The notes under the pieces are model-generated. The model ran no database searches, was not told the DNA's origin, and was given only the letters and a program-made list of their open reading frames with translations. From positions 1-57,610 of the forward strand of contig JAAMXY010004171.1 of assembly GCA_019677205.1 (NCBI GenBank): 57,610 nt of DNA, given 5' to 3'. Below, piece by piece: positions 30,767 to 41,017 of this stretch. This stretch comes from Pinguiococcus pyrenoidosus. Taxonomy: Eukaryota; Sar; Pinguiophyceae; Pinguiochrysidales; Pinguiochrysidaceae. The translations under genes were made by a program, and so were the position numbers. Position 1 is the first letter of the stretch; the number at the start of each line of letters is the position of its first letter.

Positions 30767-33732
30767 ATGATGGCGGGCAACTCGCGCGGAAAGGCCGAGA
30801 AGGAGCTGCCAGACGGCGAACTTGGAAAGCTTAAGGCCATGGAGGAGCCGCTCTTGAGCGAGAGCGAAGGCGACTTTCTCCAGGCGGAGAGCTTCGCAGA
30901 GCTCTTTCCGGAGCCATTCACCGAGAATCTCGACGATGCAAAGGCCACCGGAACAGGTAAGAAGCCGCAGAGCGTGCGCAGGCCCAGGATCACCAGGCCA
31001 CGACTTTCCCGCGGAGCACCAAAGCGAAGAATTCCGGCCAGCGCAGGCGCGTCTTCCCGGGCAGAGCTCGCGTTTGTGCTCGATGCTGATGGGCGAGAGC
31101 CCGGCGTAGTGCTCGTGAAGGCGCTGGTGGCAAGGGAGACTGCGTTCGATAACAGAGCTTTGTGTTTCCCCTCTCAGGCACGCAAGAAATGCGAGCGGAA
31201 GCACCGGCCGCGGAGGCGCAGAGTCCTGCACTCGTCAGCTTTGTCGCCGCAGAGGCAGCGGCGCCTCCTGCCAGCGCAGCTGCTCTCCCGTCAAGCAAGG
31301 ACATGACGCCCCAGAGGGACGCCGCGGAGGGTGCTCTTTCCGAAGGCGTTGTTGGCTCCACCAAGCCAGAGGCCGGGCAGGGCCCGCCTGCGGGTCCCAA
31401 GGTGGCCATGGACAAGGCGAGGCCGGTGAAAGCCGAGGCGAAGGGAAAGGAAGCCAAGGTGGAGGTGAAGCCCAAAGACAGCAAGCTCCTCGCTGGCAAA
31501 GGGAAGGTGGGGAAAGTCAAGCCACCGACGCAGGCGAAGAAGCCGGTCATGCGCAAGGTGGATGGGCATCTCATCCCGCTCAAGCTCGCCGGGACCGCCG
31601 AGCCGTCCACCGATCTGAACCTGCTGGCCTTGCAGAGGCGTTTGGACCAGGTGCTCCGGCAGATAAAGGCTTGCAATGACGCCATGCGGCGACGCACACC
31701 ACAGCCTTCGCAGATGAATCGACCCGGACGCGATGTGAACAAGGAGAGCTCGTCGTCCAACAGGAAGAAGCAGGCCCCTCCCGCATCCTCTGTGCAGAGC
31801 TCGCCCGATCCCGCCACGGCGCCATCGGAGAAGCGCCCGCCGCCACCGCCAGCCGAGAAGGTCGCGAAGCCCGCTCCACCAGCGCTGGTCACCAATGCGC
31901 CGGTCGTCCGGAGCTTTGAGCCGCGAGAGATTTTGTCACCCAATCCAAAGCTCGCGAGCTATGCCACCGATGTGAGCTCGCCCATGGGCGCTGTCGCAGT
32001 GGTCTTGCGGTGCATTCGGCGAGGCATCAAGCACTGCTACAAGCTGCAGCACGCCCTGGACGCATGCGCCGCGCCGCCGCTCGCCCCCTTGCCGGCGATC
32101 CAAGCCCGGGAGGGGTCGGAGGACCGATGCTTGAGCTTGCCCAAGGCGCCCTTGATATCCCGCGCAGACGTGTACGACGTGCTGGCCGTGCTGGAGGTGA
32201 TCGGGCTCATCAAGCCGGAAAGCTACCAGAAGGTCGACGCGGTGGCGAGCCCGGCGAAGATGCCGCCGGTCGCGGATCGTGACCTCTGGAGCGAGAAGTT
32301 CATCCGGTGGGCCGCAGACAACTACGCCTTTGCCAGCGAACCTGCCGAGGCCTTGCGTCGGCTGGACGGCATCGTGGCAGCAGCGGCCGCTTCGAGCAAG
32401 TCCCCCGACGACAAGGAGAACTCGCTGAAAGTGCGATACATCGAAGCGGCAGACGTCGCTTTGGGCGTCCGGTGTCGAGGCCTCGTCTGGGCTCATGACT
32501 TCGCGAGGACCTTTCGGGAGACGCTGGAGATGGCTCTTGGCAGCGACGCGGGCCCAGCCAGTCCCAAGGAGGTCCAGGAACTCCAGCCGGTCTTGCCCCG
32601 GACCCTGGAAGACGCCCTCAAGGCGTTCGGGGATCGAGTGCCGCAGCAGTATCTCGCGTCAGACCAGCTGGCGTCGTTCCAGCGACGCCCGATGCGACGG
32701 AGGAAGCAGTCAAGCGCATCGCTGCCGAGCCTCGGCGTCGGAGCCGCGCAGGGATTGTCGGTCCAGATCGCCCTGGGCTGCGCCGGGGTGGCAGACGAGG
32801 CGGAGTCCATAGAGACCCTGCAGCAAGTGGAGCGCCTCGTGGACAGGATCCTCCACTGCCCGGGACCGATCTCCACCTCCAAGCGGCTGCTGGAGAGGCT
32901 TGTGAGCACGCGGGGGCGCTTCGTCCAACCGGCCAGGAAGAAGCAAGCGGCGCTTAGCCCTGCCGGCGATCCGCCCTCGAGGGGCAGCATCAAGGGCTTC
33001 AATCGGCACGTCTCCAAGACGGTCGCTCCAATGGAATGCCCCGATCAGGCGTTTCTGGACAAGAGCAGCCTAGGAGACATGGCCGTCTCTTTCAGGGTCG
33101 AGACGGAGACGCTCCCGGACGGGAAGAGCTCTCCGAGCAAGCACATCGTGTGCAGGGGGAAGAAGCGGGGCCGAGCGGGGCCGAATCCGAACCTCGAGCC
33201 GATCGTGTCCACGAAGCCGATCCTCTGGAAGGACGTGGCGTCGAGATTCGAGATCCTCACCGGCGAGGCCTCGCTGGCGCAAAGTCCCTTCCCGAGCCCG
33301 AGGGGCGTGCAGCGAGCCTCTGGCGACGTCAGGGCGTCCAGCGTCGCCGCGTCTTTGAACGCTGCCCCGATGAAGCATGAAGCGCAGGCGACTTCACTGA
33401 AGCGCAAACGAAACGAGGGCGAAGCGACCGAGGGTGCTGCACAGGACGCCCGCCCACCGCTGCAGCCGGCCGCGAGCGCAAGACCGTCCCGGCTGGTCAT
33501 GCCGCAGTTCCGGAAGATCCTGCGCATCGAGAAGGAAGGTCCGGAAGCCGCGCAGGACGATTCAGAAAGCGAAGGAGAGGACCTATCCGACGAAGGCTTC
33601 TTGTCCCGGCATGCGACTGCCTTGCAAGCCATGAGAGAACGCGTTCAGGACATCATCAAGCAGCACTCCATCGACGAGGATGACAGGGGCAGGAAGGATC
33701 AGAAGTCTTCACGACGAGCAAGAGGACGGTAG
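30767..33732 (+). CDS. Nuclear-looking 914-aa protein with an E2F-like winged-helix segment
   Basis: Exons are 30767-30956 and 31178-33732; the 221-nt intron is phase 1. An acidic N-terminus (residues 1-63) leads to a Lys/Pro/Ala-rich disordered region. Around residues 330-410 there is a helical block. It ends in SRADVYDVLAVLEVIGLIK, which closely resembles the recognition helix and beta-wing entry of E2F/DP winged helices (R-x-Y-D-V-x-N-V-L-E-x-I-G-L-I). The upstream part differs more. Further on lie a short helical domain, several basic patches (PMRRRKQ, GKKRGR, LKRKRNE) that look like nuclear signals, an acidic SESEGEDLSDEG stretch and an Arg/Lys tail. It could be a chromatin or cell-cycle regulator; the family call is tentative. 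The start is the first of two adjacent ATGs (30767, 30770). Confidence 0.7.
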
Positions 33733-34106
33733 GGGACAGCATCGTTCCCGAACGCCAGTCCGCCGTCACGATGATTCCCGTCGTTGATTACGCGCTCGCG
33801 TGGATGTCCCGGCCCGGTGTGGAAGGCGGCATCGCCGCGTGCAGCTCCGAGTAGATGAAGTCGCGTCGTGACAAAGCACGAAGAGACAAGCCGGGGGAAG
33901 TACTCAGGACGGAAATCAAAGCTCTAGCGAACTCAAGCCTTGTGAATGAAGGTGGTGCGCTCATGGCGCATGTGCACTGCCCAAGCTGGGGACGAAGCGG
34001 TTTCCTCAGCGTCATCTTCGCAGCTCCCCAAGGACCGCGACCTTCCTTCTTCTGTGTCTTGTGGTTCTTGTGGACTATGTGGTGTCTCCTGCTCCTCGGG
34101 CGACTG
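33733..34106. other. Intergenic region between convergent genes
   Basis: About 370 bp separates two convergent 3' ends. A C/T-rich, TCTTGTGG-containing stretch is visible around 34040-34075. No gene is supported. Confidence 0.45.
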
Positions 34107-34657
34107 CTACCGCTCTTCCTCCGCCTTCTTTCGCTCTAAGCGCTTCTTAAGCTTCTTTCGCTTGCCCAAGAGGATTCGATACGGCACCTTCTCCCTCCGC
34201 TGCGGCCTCTCGCCCATCGCTTCGAACTTGGCTGTTTCGTACACCTTCCTCGCATACCCCTCAAATTGCGTTGCGCCTTCAGGTCCAGGTATCCAGTTAG
34301 AGCCGCAAAGCCTCTCCAGGCTTTAGGACAGTCGATCGCGCCAGAACGCCAGTCTTGTCCACCTTCAACGCACCTAACTTCTTCACATCGCGGAGAGCTG
34401 CGCGGAACTCCTGGGCTTCTTCCACTGCTTGCTGGCGAGACTGCCGCCGACGCTTCCGCGCCCCTCCCGCTGCCCTCGCCGACCTCTTCGCACTGCTCGC
34501 ATCGGAGAACGACACGACCTGGACGCCTCCCGCGGCCTAGAAAGTGGCGCCAAAAGCCCGGTCAGCTGACCCGAGCGGCATGCGCCACGGAGAGGAGAGG
34601 CCCGCGGCGCCGCACCTGCTTCGGCTTCGACGCCCTGGCCTTCTTGGCCGTCGCCAT
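34107..34657 (-). CDS. C1orf131-like (DUF4602) nucleolar protein
   Basis: Three exons (minus strand), 34616-34657, 34374-34536 and 34107-34276, give 124 aa; phases 0 and 1 agree. The first exon is a 14-residue Lys-rich start (ATAKKARASKPKQ). The middle exon has a basic ARKRRRQSRQQ stretch and ends at DVKKLG. The third gives ATQFEGYARKVYETAKFEAMG, then KVPYRILLGKRKKLKKRLERKK. This order (V-x-K/R-F/L-G, aromatic plus basic run, A/E-x-x-L/M-G, K/N-x-x-Y-K/R-x-L) is that of the human C1orf131 family, which is part of the small-subunit processome. The product is about half the human length. Splicing is needed, as no single frame holds it. It is divergent with the carrier gene 220 bp away. Confidence 0.8.
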
Positions 34658-34877
34658 GTGCCACCTTGCTCCGCTGATTCCCCCAAAACTACTTCGCAAC
34701 GGCGGGTTGTGTGGCGCTTCTCAGCGCTCCGCGTGCGTCCGGCGATGTGACCGCCGGAAATCCGGAGGGACCGCGCCGACAGAGACGAACGCGGAACGCC
34801 GCGGACAGAGACGAGCACGTACGTAGCGAAGCGGCAGGACAGCGACGCGGCCTCTCCCCTGTTCCCGCCGTTGCAGG
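34658..34877. promoter_or_regulatory. 220-bp divergent promoter region
   Basis: It separates the starts of the C1orf131-like gene and the solute-carrier gene. It is GC-rich without a TATA box. Its size suggests a shared bidirectional promoter. Confidence 0.45.
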
Positions 34878-35945
34878 ATGACGCCTCGCCGCTTGCGGCT
34901 GCTGCTGTGCTGCCTGGCGGCGACGCGGACGTCGTCCCTGCGGCCCTCCGCGCCGCGAGCAGCCGGAGACTCTGCCGTGTCCCGCCGGGAGATCCTGGGA
35001 TTCGCCGCCGCTGCCGCCGGGCTGGCGCTGGCGCCTCGGCCGGCGAATGCCGGGGGCTCTGCCGAGGCTGGCGCTGCCAACTTGGCGGAGTTTTGGACGG
35101 GGCTGCTGGCTGGTGGCCTGTCGCGGACGGCGAAGCTGCTGGTTTTGCACCCCATCGACACGGTGAAGACGCGGGTGCAGCTGGCGAAAGTGAGCGGGCG
35201 GAAGGGGGGGCTCTTTGATGACCTCTACGACGGGATCCTGCCACCTCTGGTCGCCGGCACGCCGGGCTCCGCGCTGTTCTTTGCCACGAAGGACTATGTC
35301 CAGAGCGCGGCGAGGCAGTCGGCCATGGATCTGGACAATCGCCTCGTGACCATGGTGGCGGTCTTCTTCGCCAACATTCCGTACTGGACGCTGCAGACCC
35401 CAGCCGAGGCCGTGAAGACTCGCTTGCAGGCCCGCGACAAGGGAGACCCGCAGGAGGCGGTGGTTGCGGCCAGCGCCGCTGGCGAGGGGGGCCGCGGTGC
35501 GCTGACGCTGCAGGAGAAGGCTGCTGACCTGTACGCAGGCTACACGTCCAACCTCGCCTATGCCTTCCCGGTGGATGTCATCAAGTTCTTGATCTACGAT
35601 GAGCTGAAGCGGAGCGCGAAAGAGAAGAGTGGAGGCAAGGCGTTGGATCCGATCACCAGTGCCATCTACGGGTCCCTCTCTGCCAGCACCGCACAGGCAC
35701 TCACGACTCCGCTGGACGTGCTGCGCACGCGAATCATGCTCAGCGGGAAGAGCGTCGATCCCGACGGCCAGACGCCGATTGAGAAGCTGAGGAACGACGT
35801 AGAAGAAGACGGCGTCGGCGTGCTCTTCGCCGGGACTCCGCAGCGCATGCTTCGGGGCATAGTGGGCGGGGCCGTCCAGTTCAGTGTGTACGAGACGTCG
35901 AAGAACCTCTTCGGCGAAGATTTCGCAAAGAAAATGAAGAAGTAG
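34878..35945 (+). CDS. Mitochondrial-carrier-family (SAM-carrier-like) transporter with a plastid-type leader
   Basis: An intronless gene of 355 aa. Three family signatures are present, one per repeat: HPIDTVKTR, TPAEAVKTR and TPLDVLRTR. This gives six membrane helices and a C-terminal GIVGGAVQFSVYE segment like that of S-adenosylmethionine carriers (SAMT/SAMC). The N-terminal 58 residues are not typical of carriers. They contain a hydrophobic signal (LRLLLCCLAA), then an Arg/Ser/Pro-rich stretch. After that comes SRREILGF (35-42), a hydrophobic run and AxA-type PANA, which together resemble a twin-arginine (Tat) thylakoid leader. This points to a plastid envelope or inner membrane rather than mitochondria, and to a complex plastid. 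The start follows the first ATG; the upstream gene is divergent. Confidence 0.88.
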   Translation: MTPRRLRLLLCCLAATRTSSLRPSAPRAAGDSAVSRREILGFAAAAAGLALAPRPANAGGSAEAGAANLAEFWTGLLAGGLSRTAKLLVLHPIDTVKTRVQLAKVSGRKGGLFDDLYDGILPPLVAGTPGSALFFATKDYVQSAARQSAMDLDNRLVTMVAVFFANIPYWTLQTPAEAVKTRLQARDKGDPQEAVVAASAAGEGGRGALTLQEKAADLYAGYTSNLAYAFPVDVIKFLIYDELKRSAKEKSGGKALDPITSAIYGSLSASTAQALTTPLDVLRTRIMLSGKSVDPDGQTPIEKLRNDVEEDGVGVLFAGTPQRMLRGIVGGAVQFSVYETSKNLFGEDFAKKMKK

Positions 35946-36304
35946 GTCTTCTCGAATCGATCACAACGTAGATAGAGCAAGGCAGAGCATCGTCCGCTGT
36001 GCGCACACATGGAGTGCTTCTCTCCACGCGTCTGAGACCGGAGGACGCCCGCTGCTGCACGCGCCTGCGTCTGCGTTCACAGTCATCCACGCATCCCAGC
36101 ACGAGCCCGAAGCGCCTGAGCCCTCCCAAAACCTGGCGTGAAGAGCGCGGACGCGGACGCGGACGCGGACGCGGGCTGGTCGTTCTCGGCCTCGTGGCGA
36201 AGCCACCGATCGGTGTCGCGGTGTCGCGCAGTCCGACCTCGTCGCCCAGGACGGACTTCCTTCCAGCTTCTCCGCCGCCGCTCCCTGGCGGAAGCCGCGG
36301 CGTC
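35946..36304. other. Intergenic region with a hexamer repeat
   Basis: About 360 bp lies between two genes on the same strand. It includes four GCGGAC units at 36147-36170. An open frame runs through it into the next gene, but its first stretch looks untranslated. Confidence 0.5.
36147..36170. repeat. (GCGGAC)x4 microsatellite
   Basis: Four exact hexamers followed by a partial unit, in the presumed 5' region of the Bmt5-like gene. Confidence 0.85.
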
Positions 36305-37883
36305 ATGGCCTCAGCAGCGGCCGTTCTGGTGCACCGGGACACCCTCGCGTGTGTCCTGCGCGGCTGCGTGCCCTGCAGCTACAAGGTGGTGAGAGAGGCC
36401 GGTCCCGACGCCGTTCCGAACCAGCGACCGGAGTCGTGCTTGCGCGAGCTGGATCGACGCCGGCAGGCGCAGACCGCGGCCCTGGCGACGCGCGGCCTCA
36501 AGCGGAGCAAAGGCTGGAAGAAAGAGGAGAAGCGCCAGTTTCGAAAAAGACGCCGCGTGGCGCTCAAGCAGGCGCTGTTGGCCGCCGACGCGAGCGATGA
36601 GAGCGACGAAGAGGCGGTTGAGAAGGAGGAAACCTCTCATGAGCGGCGTGAGGACCAGCTGGGATGCTTTAGAAAGGGAGAGCGCATCCTTACGGTTGGC
36701 GATGGGGATCTTTCGTTCTCTTTGGCAATTGCGCAGCACTTGGTGAGAACGTCTGAAGGCCGCGCAATGGCTTGCCACGCACGCTGATGCAGCCCCCACG
36801 TGCTTGTGACTACCTAGGACCACGGCGGCCTCGTCGCTACGACATATGAGCCTCTCGACAGGTTGAGGGACGTGTATCCCAACTTTGACGACACCGTTCG
36901 ACAGCTGCGCGAAGAGGGAGTGGATGTCCGGCACGACATCGATGCCGCCACGCTGAACCTCCGCGAGCTGCCGCCTTTCGATCACATCGTCTGGAACTTC
37001 CCATGCGTCGCTGTCACAGAGGACGGCAAGCCTGACAAAGGCACGAATCAAGACGGGCAGCTGTCAGAGCTCGAGTCCAACAAGCAGCTGCTGTCCGCCT
37101 TCTTCGCTGCCGGCAAAGGCCGCCTCCGAGGTGGGTGGAGTCGGATATCGCTGCAAGTGCGCATGCTATCCATTGATCAGCGTCGGACCCTTGCTGTGGA
37201 TCTCGGCTTTCTTTGTCTCCTTTGTCTTGTTCTTCTTTGCCTTAACTTGTTCTCCTTGCTGTGCAGAGGGCGGAGCGGTGCATGTATCCCACAAGACGAA
37301 GGCTCCGTTCTCGTACTGGAACATTCCCGAGATCGCCACCGAAAGCGGCTTCACCCTCGCGGCCACCATGGCCTTTGATCGAGCGCTGTTCCCGGGATAT
37401 GTTAATCGAAAGGCTCTTGTCGCGGGTACAGTCACACCAGAATCGCGCTCGATACGGGACAGCGCATGGACTCCTATGCTAACCACTTTTCCACACCACT
37501 GCCCTCTCTCGCGATCTCTCGCGATCTCTCCATCTGCAGAGGGGTTTCCCGTGACGGACGCCGTGACTTTTGTCTTCCAGTCAAGCCCCAGCAAGGCCCT
37601 TATAAGGCCTCCAAAGAGCGCCGATAGCCTCCTGGAGGCAGTCGCGATGCTAAGCGCCGCAGATAGCGCGGATACGCCATACGTGCAAGCCTCGCCGGGT
37701 CTGCTGGAGGACATCCGCGGCAGGCTTTTGAGGAATCCAGCAGCCGACGCGGAAGGGGACGAAGCTGCGACGGCGAGCCCCGCCAAGGGCACAGGCGTGC
37801 ACGCCAGGGCTGGCTCCCAGAACGCATTTGCGCTCCTTGAGGCAGACGATGACAGCGAAGAGGACGACGAAGCTTTCACTTAG
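36305..37883 (+). CDS. Bmt5-like 25S/28S rRNA (uridine-N3) methyltransferase
   Basis: Exons 36305-36742, 36818-37130, 37267-37425 and 37540-37883 join in phases 0, 1 and 1, giving 417 aa. After a basic N-terminal extension (KRSKGWKKEEKRQFRKRRR, residues about 78-96) comes the Rossmann-like DUF2431 domain: ILTVGDGDLSFSLAIA (SAM-binding loop, about 129-142), ATTYEPL, the helix with VRQLREEGVDVRHDIDAATL, then FDHIVWNFPC, followed by LLSAFFAAGKGRL, GGAVHVSHKTKAPFSYWNI and FDRALFPGYVNRKAL. These match fungal Bmt5, which methylates a uridine of large-subunit rRNA in the nucleolus. The C-terminal 80 residues are family-unlike and acidic. Its stop overlaps that of the opposing gene by 8 bp. Confidence 0.9.
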
Positions 37884-38343
37884 CCTTGGCTTTCTTCCGG
37901 CTGCTGCGCTTCTTCTGCAAGCGCCGCCTCTTTTGTGGCTTCGGCACCACCGCCTCGTCGGTGCGCACGCCGCGAATGTTCCGCACCGACACGCCTCTGC
38001 GGCACAGAGAGAAGAAGGGCTGTCCGTCTTCCGTCCAATCCTGCACCAAGACGAAGTCCTCCTTGCTCGATTCGCTCCGCGTGCCGTTCATCCGCACCAC
38101 GTCGTTGCTCTTTGGCTCAGCCGCGTCATTTCTTGGCGCACTGGGTAACGGGCACTCAAGATTCACCTCGATGCTGTCCTGTCGAGTGCTCAGGACGCCG
38201 CCTTTCGAGTACGAACTGTCCACCGCGGAGGGCCGATCGACGTAGCTCAGACTCCAGAGCGCGTCCTCGGTCGCCATCCGGATCTCATAGTCCCCCGGCG
38301 GCAGATCGACCACCACCGCGCGGCGAGTGGCATCTGACGGCAT
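37876..38343 (-). CDS. Small protein with a basic C-terminus, unrecognised
   Basis: One exon, 155 aa from the ATG at 38343; the open frame continues further upstream to an Arg/Lys-rich segment without an ATG, so a first exon may be missing. The N-terminal half has a beta-rich pattern (AVVVDLPPGDYEIRM, WSLSYVDRP), and the tail ends in QKRRRLQKKRSSRKKAKAK, a strong nuclear or nucleolar-type signal. No family is recognised. It is convergent with, and overlaps by 8 bp, the Bmt5-like gene, whose product is also nucleolar. Confidence 0.55.
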   Translation of the reverse strand: MPSDATRRAVVVDLPPGDYEIRMATEDALWSLSYVDRPSAVDSSYSKGGVLSTRQDSIEVNLECPLPSAPRNDAAEPKSNDVVRMNGTRSESSKEDFVLVQDWTEDGQPFFSLCRRGVSVRNIRGVRTDEAVVPKPQKRRRLQKKRSSRKKAKAK

Positions 38344-38689
38344 CGAAACCACTTCAAAAACAAAGGGAAAAGCGCGGGAACTCCATTTCGGATCTCTCTT
38401 TCTCTTTCTTTTGGCGCTCACGCCCGCATGTTTGCTGTTCTACCCTTGACTCTTGAGATGATACGTACTATTTTGATGTCTATAAATATGTAAATAATAT
38501 ATAGGTTTCTTGATCATCACCTCGGCACTTCGGTACTTCGGTACTTTAGCAATTTGGTACTTTAGTACTTTGGTACTACCTCATATGGGTATTTCTATCT
38601 TTCTATCTCTACAACAATAGAAATAAGAAAAGGCCGAAGGGTTTTCCGCCGTTTCCGTCAGTCCCACTCGAGAGAGACGCGCGCGCGCC
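38344..38689. promoter_or_regulatory. AT-rich divergent region with an 8-bp tandem repeat
   Basis: Between the divergent small basic protein gene and the golgin gene. About 38455-38600 is AT-rich in contrast to neighbouring DNA, and it includes the 8-bp repeat array at 38523-38578, 110 bp before the golgin start. Confidence 0.45.
38523..38578. repeat. 8-bp tandem repeat, 7 units, consensus YGGTACTT
   Basis: Units are CGGCACTT, CGGTACTT, CGGTACTT, TAGCAATT, TGGTACTT, TAGTACTT and TGGTACTA. Two or three positions vary; the GTACTT core is kept in most. Confidence 0.85.
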
Positions 38690-40483
38690 ATGGACGCCAC
38701 CGGCGCGCCAGCCGACGCAGATGAGGCCACGCGGGGAGCGAGTAGAGATCCGCCCTCTCGACGGCCCAACGCCACCGCGGAGCGCTACAAGCGCCTCCTG
38801 GGCCTCGCCAGGACCGGCCTCGAAGAGACCACCAAGCAGCTGCAGGAGCGGGAGCGGCAGCTGCAGGCGCTACAGGTGGCTTTGAACCCACGTGGTTTCG
38901 CCAGAACGAAGCTGCTTCGGATGATCCCTTACCCTGTGGATCGCTCAGGCAAAGCTGCAGGAGAAAGATGAGGAGCTCCGAGTGGCTCTGGGCAGCGACG
39001 CCATGCTCGGCGGCGGGCAGTTGGAGGTGGTGGACGTGCTGGCGCGCGTGGATGTGTTCGGTACCATTCACTTGCTCAGCGAGTATGCGGATATCGCGGA
39101 GCCGCATTGGCGTAGCTTCAAGGTGCGTCTCCTGGGGCAGCTTTGGAGCGAGTGAAAGGCGGCCGAAGCTGAGATGCCTTCTGGTCGTTTAACACGCAAA
39201 GGACGATGATCGAGCGAACGATTTCATCCGCAGGGACAGCGGCGAGCCTGTCCGCATGCCAGCGCCGCATCTGTCGCCGCATCAAGTGGCTGAGAGGGTC
39301 GCATCTCTTGAGCAAGAGCTCCGCGCGGTCAAGGAGGACTTCCGGAGATACCGCGTGCGAACACAGATCTCGGCCAAGCAGCACGAACGCAACGTCTTGG
39401 AGGTGACGCGACCGTGTTGGCAGTAGCTCAGCTTTCACAAGATTTCTGGGATTGCCAGCGACCTACCTAATGGACGTCCTCGTGGCACAGACGCATCAAG
39501 TACGCTCGCCGCCATCTGCTACGCAGGCAAAGCTGAGGGACCGAGAGTTGCTTCGCGCGAGGGACCAAGAGTGGCAGGTGGGTGTTGCTCGGATGGCGCC
39601 GCGTCCCCGAGTCCCCGATGGTGGCGCTAAGCACCTTCCCTCCAGGTCCGCATTCGATCTGCCGAAGAGGCTCGGCAAGCAGCGCAGAGGGAGGGGGATA
39701 GCTGGAAGAAGCTTTTTGAGCAGGAGAAGAAGCAGTACGTCAAGTCGTCAACGCCCATGGTCGACGGGACCGGGGCTCGGCGCGCTGATGTGTGCGTAAC
39801 GCTTGCATGCTCTTCCTCCTTGCACAGGAGGGAAGACCTCATGAGAAGAGGCGTGGAGACGGCGTTGGCAGCCAGCTGGAGGAAGCGGTACGAGCATGCG
39901 GTGCGCGAGAAAGACAGGGTTGCCTCGCTCTTGCGGCTCTACCACGCATCCGGAGCAATGGACGACGAAGAGGTGGAAGAATCGGAGATTCTGGACGACA
40001 AAGAACTTCTGGAGGCGGCCGACATAGATGCAGAGCTCGATCGGAGCTCGAACCAGGAGCTTCGGGCGCGCATCAATGAGCTCCAGAGCCACTTCGCGCG
40101 GTACCAGAAGCAGGTTGAGGAGCTTCTGCGGAAGGAGAAGGAGAGGCACGCGCTTGGCCTTGGTAGCCCACCGCAGTCGCCTCGAAATGGAAGATCATGG
40201 GGTGGACCAGCCGAAAATGGCGCCGCCAAGCTTGCCTACATCAAGAACCTGCTCCTGCAGTACTGGACTTCTCAAGATGTGCGGGTGAGCAAATGCAACA
40301 TGAGTTGGAAGCAATCCCGCAGCGCCAGAACCGTAACGTCGATGCACACCCATTCGCTAGCTTAGGAAGCAAACGGAGGAGACCCTCGCCACGGTCTTGG
40401 AGTTCTCGACGGCCCAGAAATCAAAGCTCCGAGAAGTCCAGGGATTGCGCGAAAGCTGGTTCGCAGGCACCTTCCAAGGATGA
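38690..40483 (+). CDS. GRIP-domain coiled-coil (golgin-like) protein
   Basis: Seven exons, 38690-38875, 38955-39122, 39202-39402, 39527-39577, 39646-39746, 39828-40284 and 40361-40483, give 428 aa. The donor at 39746 is weak; phases otherwise agree. The protein is nearly all coiled coil (ERYKRLLGLARTGLEET, LEQELRAVKEDFRRY, NQELRARINELQSHF...). At the C-terminus KLAYIKNLLLQYWTSQDVR then TEETLATVLEFSTAQKSKL forms a GRIP domain, with the conserved Tyr (AYIKN) that contacts Arl1 in golgins. It would tether vesicles at the trans-Golgi. Much shorter than animal golgins, it resembles compact protist GRIP proteins. The first ATG follows a purine-rich leader. Confidence 0.82.
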
Positions 40484-41017
40484 TTTCATGTCATGAAGCG
40501 CCTCGCGGCACGTGTGCCTGGGAAGCCGCTCTCCCCGGAAACCACCGCCTCGCCTGCGCAAGTGGACACCCCCTCCACATCCCACTTGACACGGAACGCA
40601 TGACGTAAGAAGTGACGCAACTGCGTACTTGACCCACTCCGACTCGACAAAAGTAGTTCGGGGACTTTCGGTGTTCGGCGCGTTGCACGTGCTACCATAG
40701 AGCCCCCGCACCACAGCGAGAAGAGCCCTTTGAGTGGCTGTGAGCGTCGAAGATATTTCCATCCGAAGCTCTCGAGACTCCTCACCCATATGATACACGT
40801 TTAGCGTATTTTTAATGTTTTGACGCTCTCACCAATTTGCTTATGATATGCAATTCGGCAACTAAACAAAGCAAGCAAAGAAAGAACCAGCTTGATAGCT
40901 TCTCCCCCAGATCCAGTCGCGAACCAAGGGGATACAGCACTCGACCTCATCCTCGCCGGCAGATTTTGCCGAGCACACAGTGAGCCGACTTCTCTCTCTT
41001 TGCAAGCCGCGCACCAG
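40484..41017. other. Intergenic and presumed 5' untranslated region
   Basis: About 530 bp. The right part (about 40800-40880) is AT-rich. The frame of the next gene is open from about 40892 without an ATG until 41018. Confidence 0.45.

Noticed and set aside
35999-36304. N-terminal extension of the Bmt5-like protein
   Set aside because: The extension is Arg/Ser/Pro-rich, includes the GCGGAC repeat and lacks similarity. The ATG at 36305 gives a sensible start.
40421-40798. 125-codon minus-strand frame
   Set aside because: It overlaps the last exon of the golgin gene and has no recognisable features.
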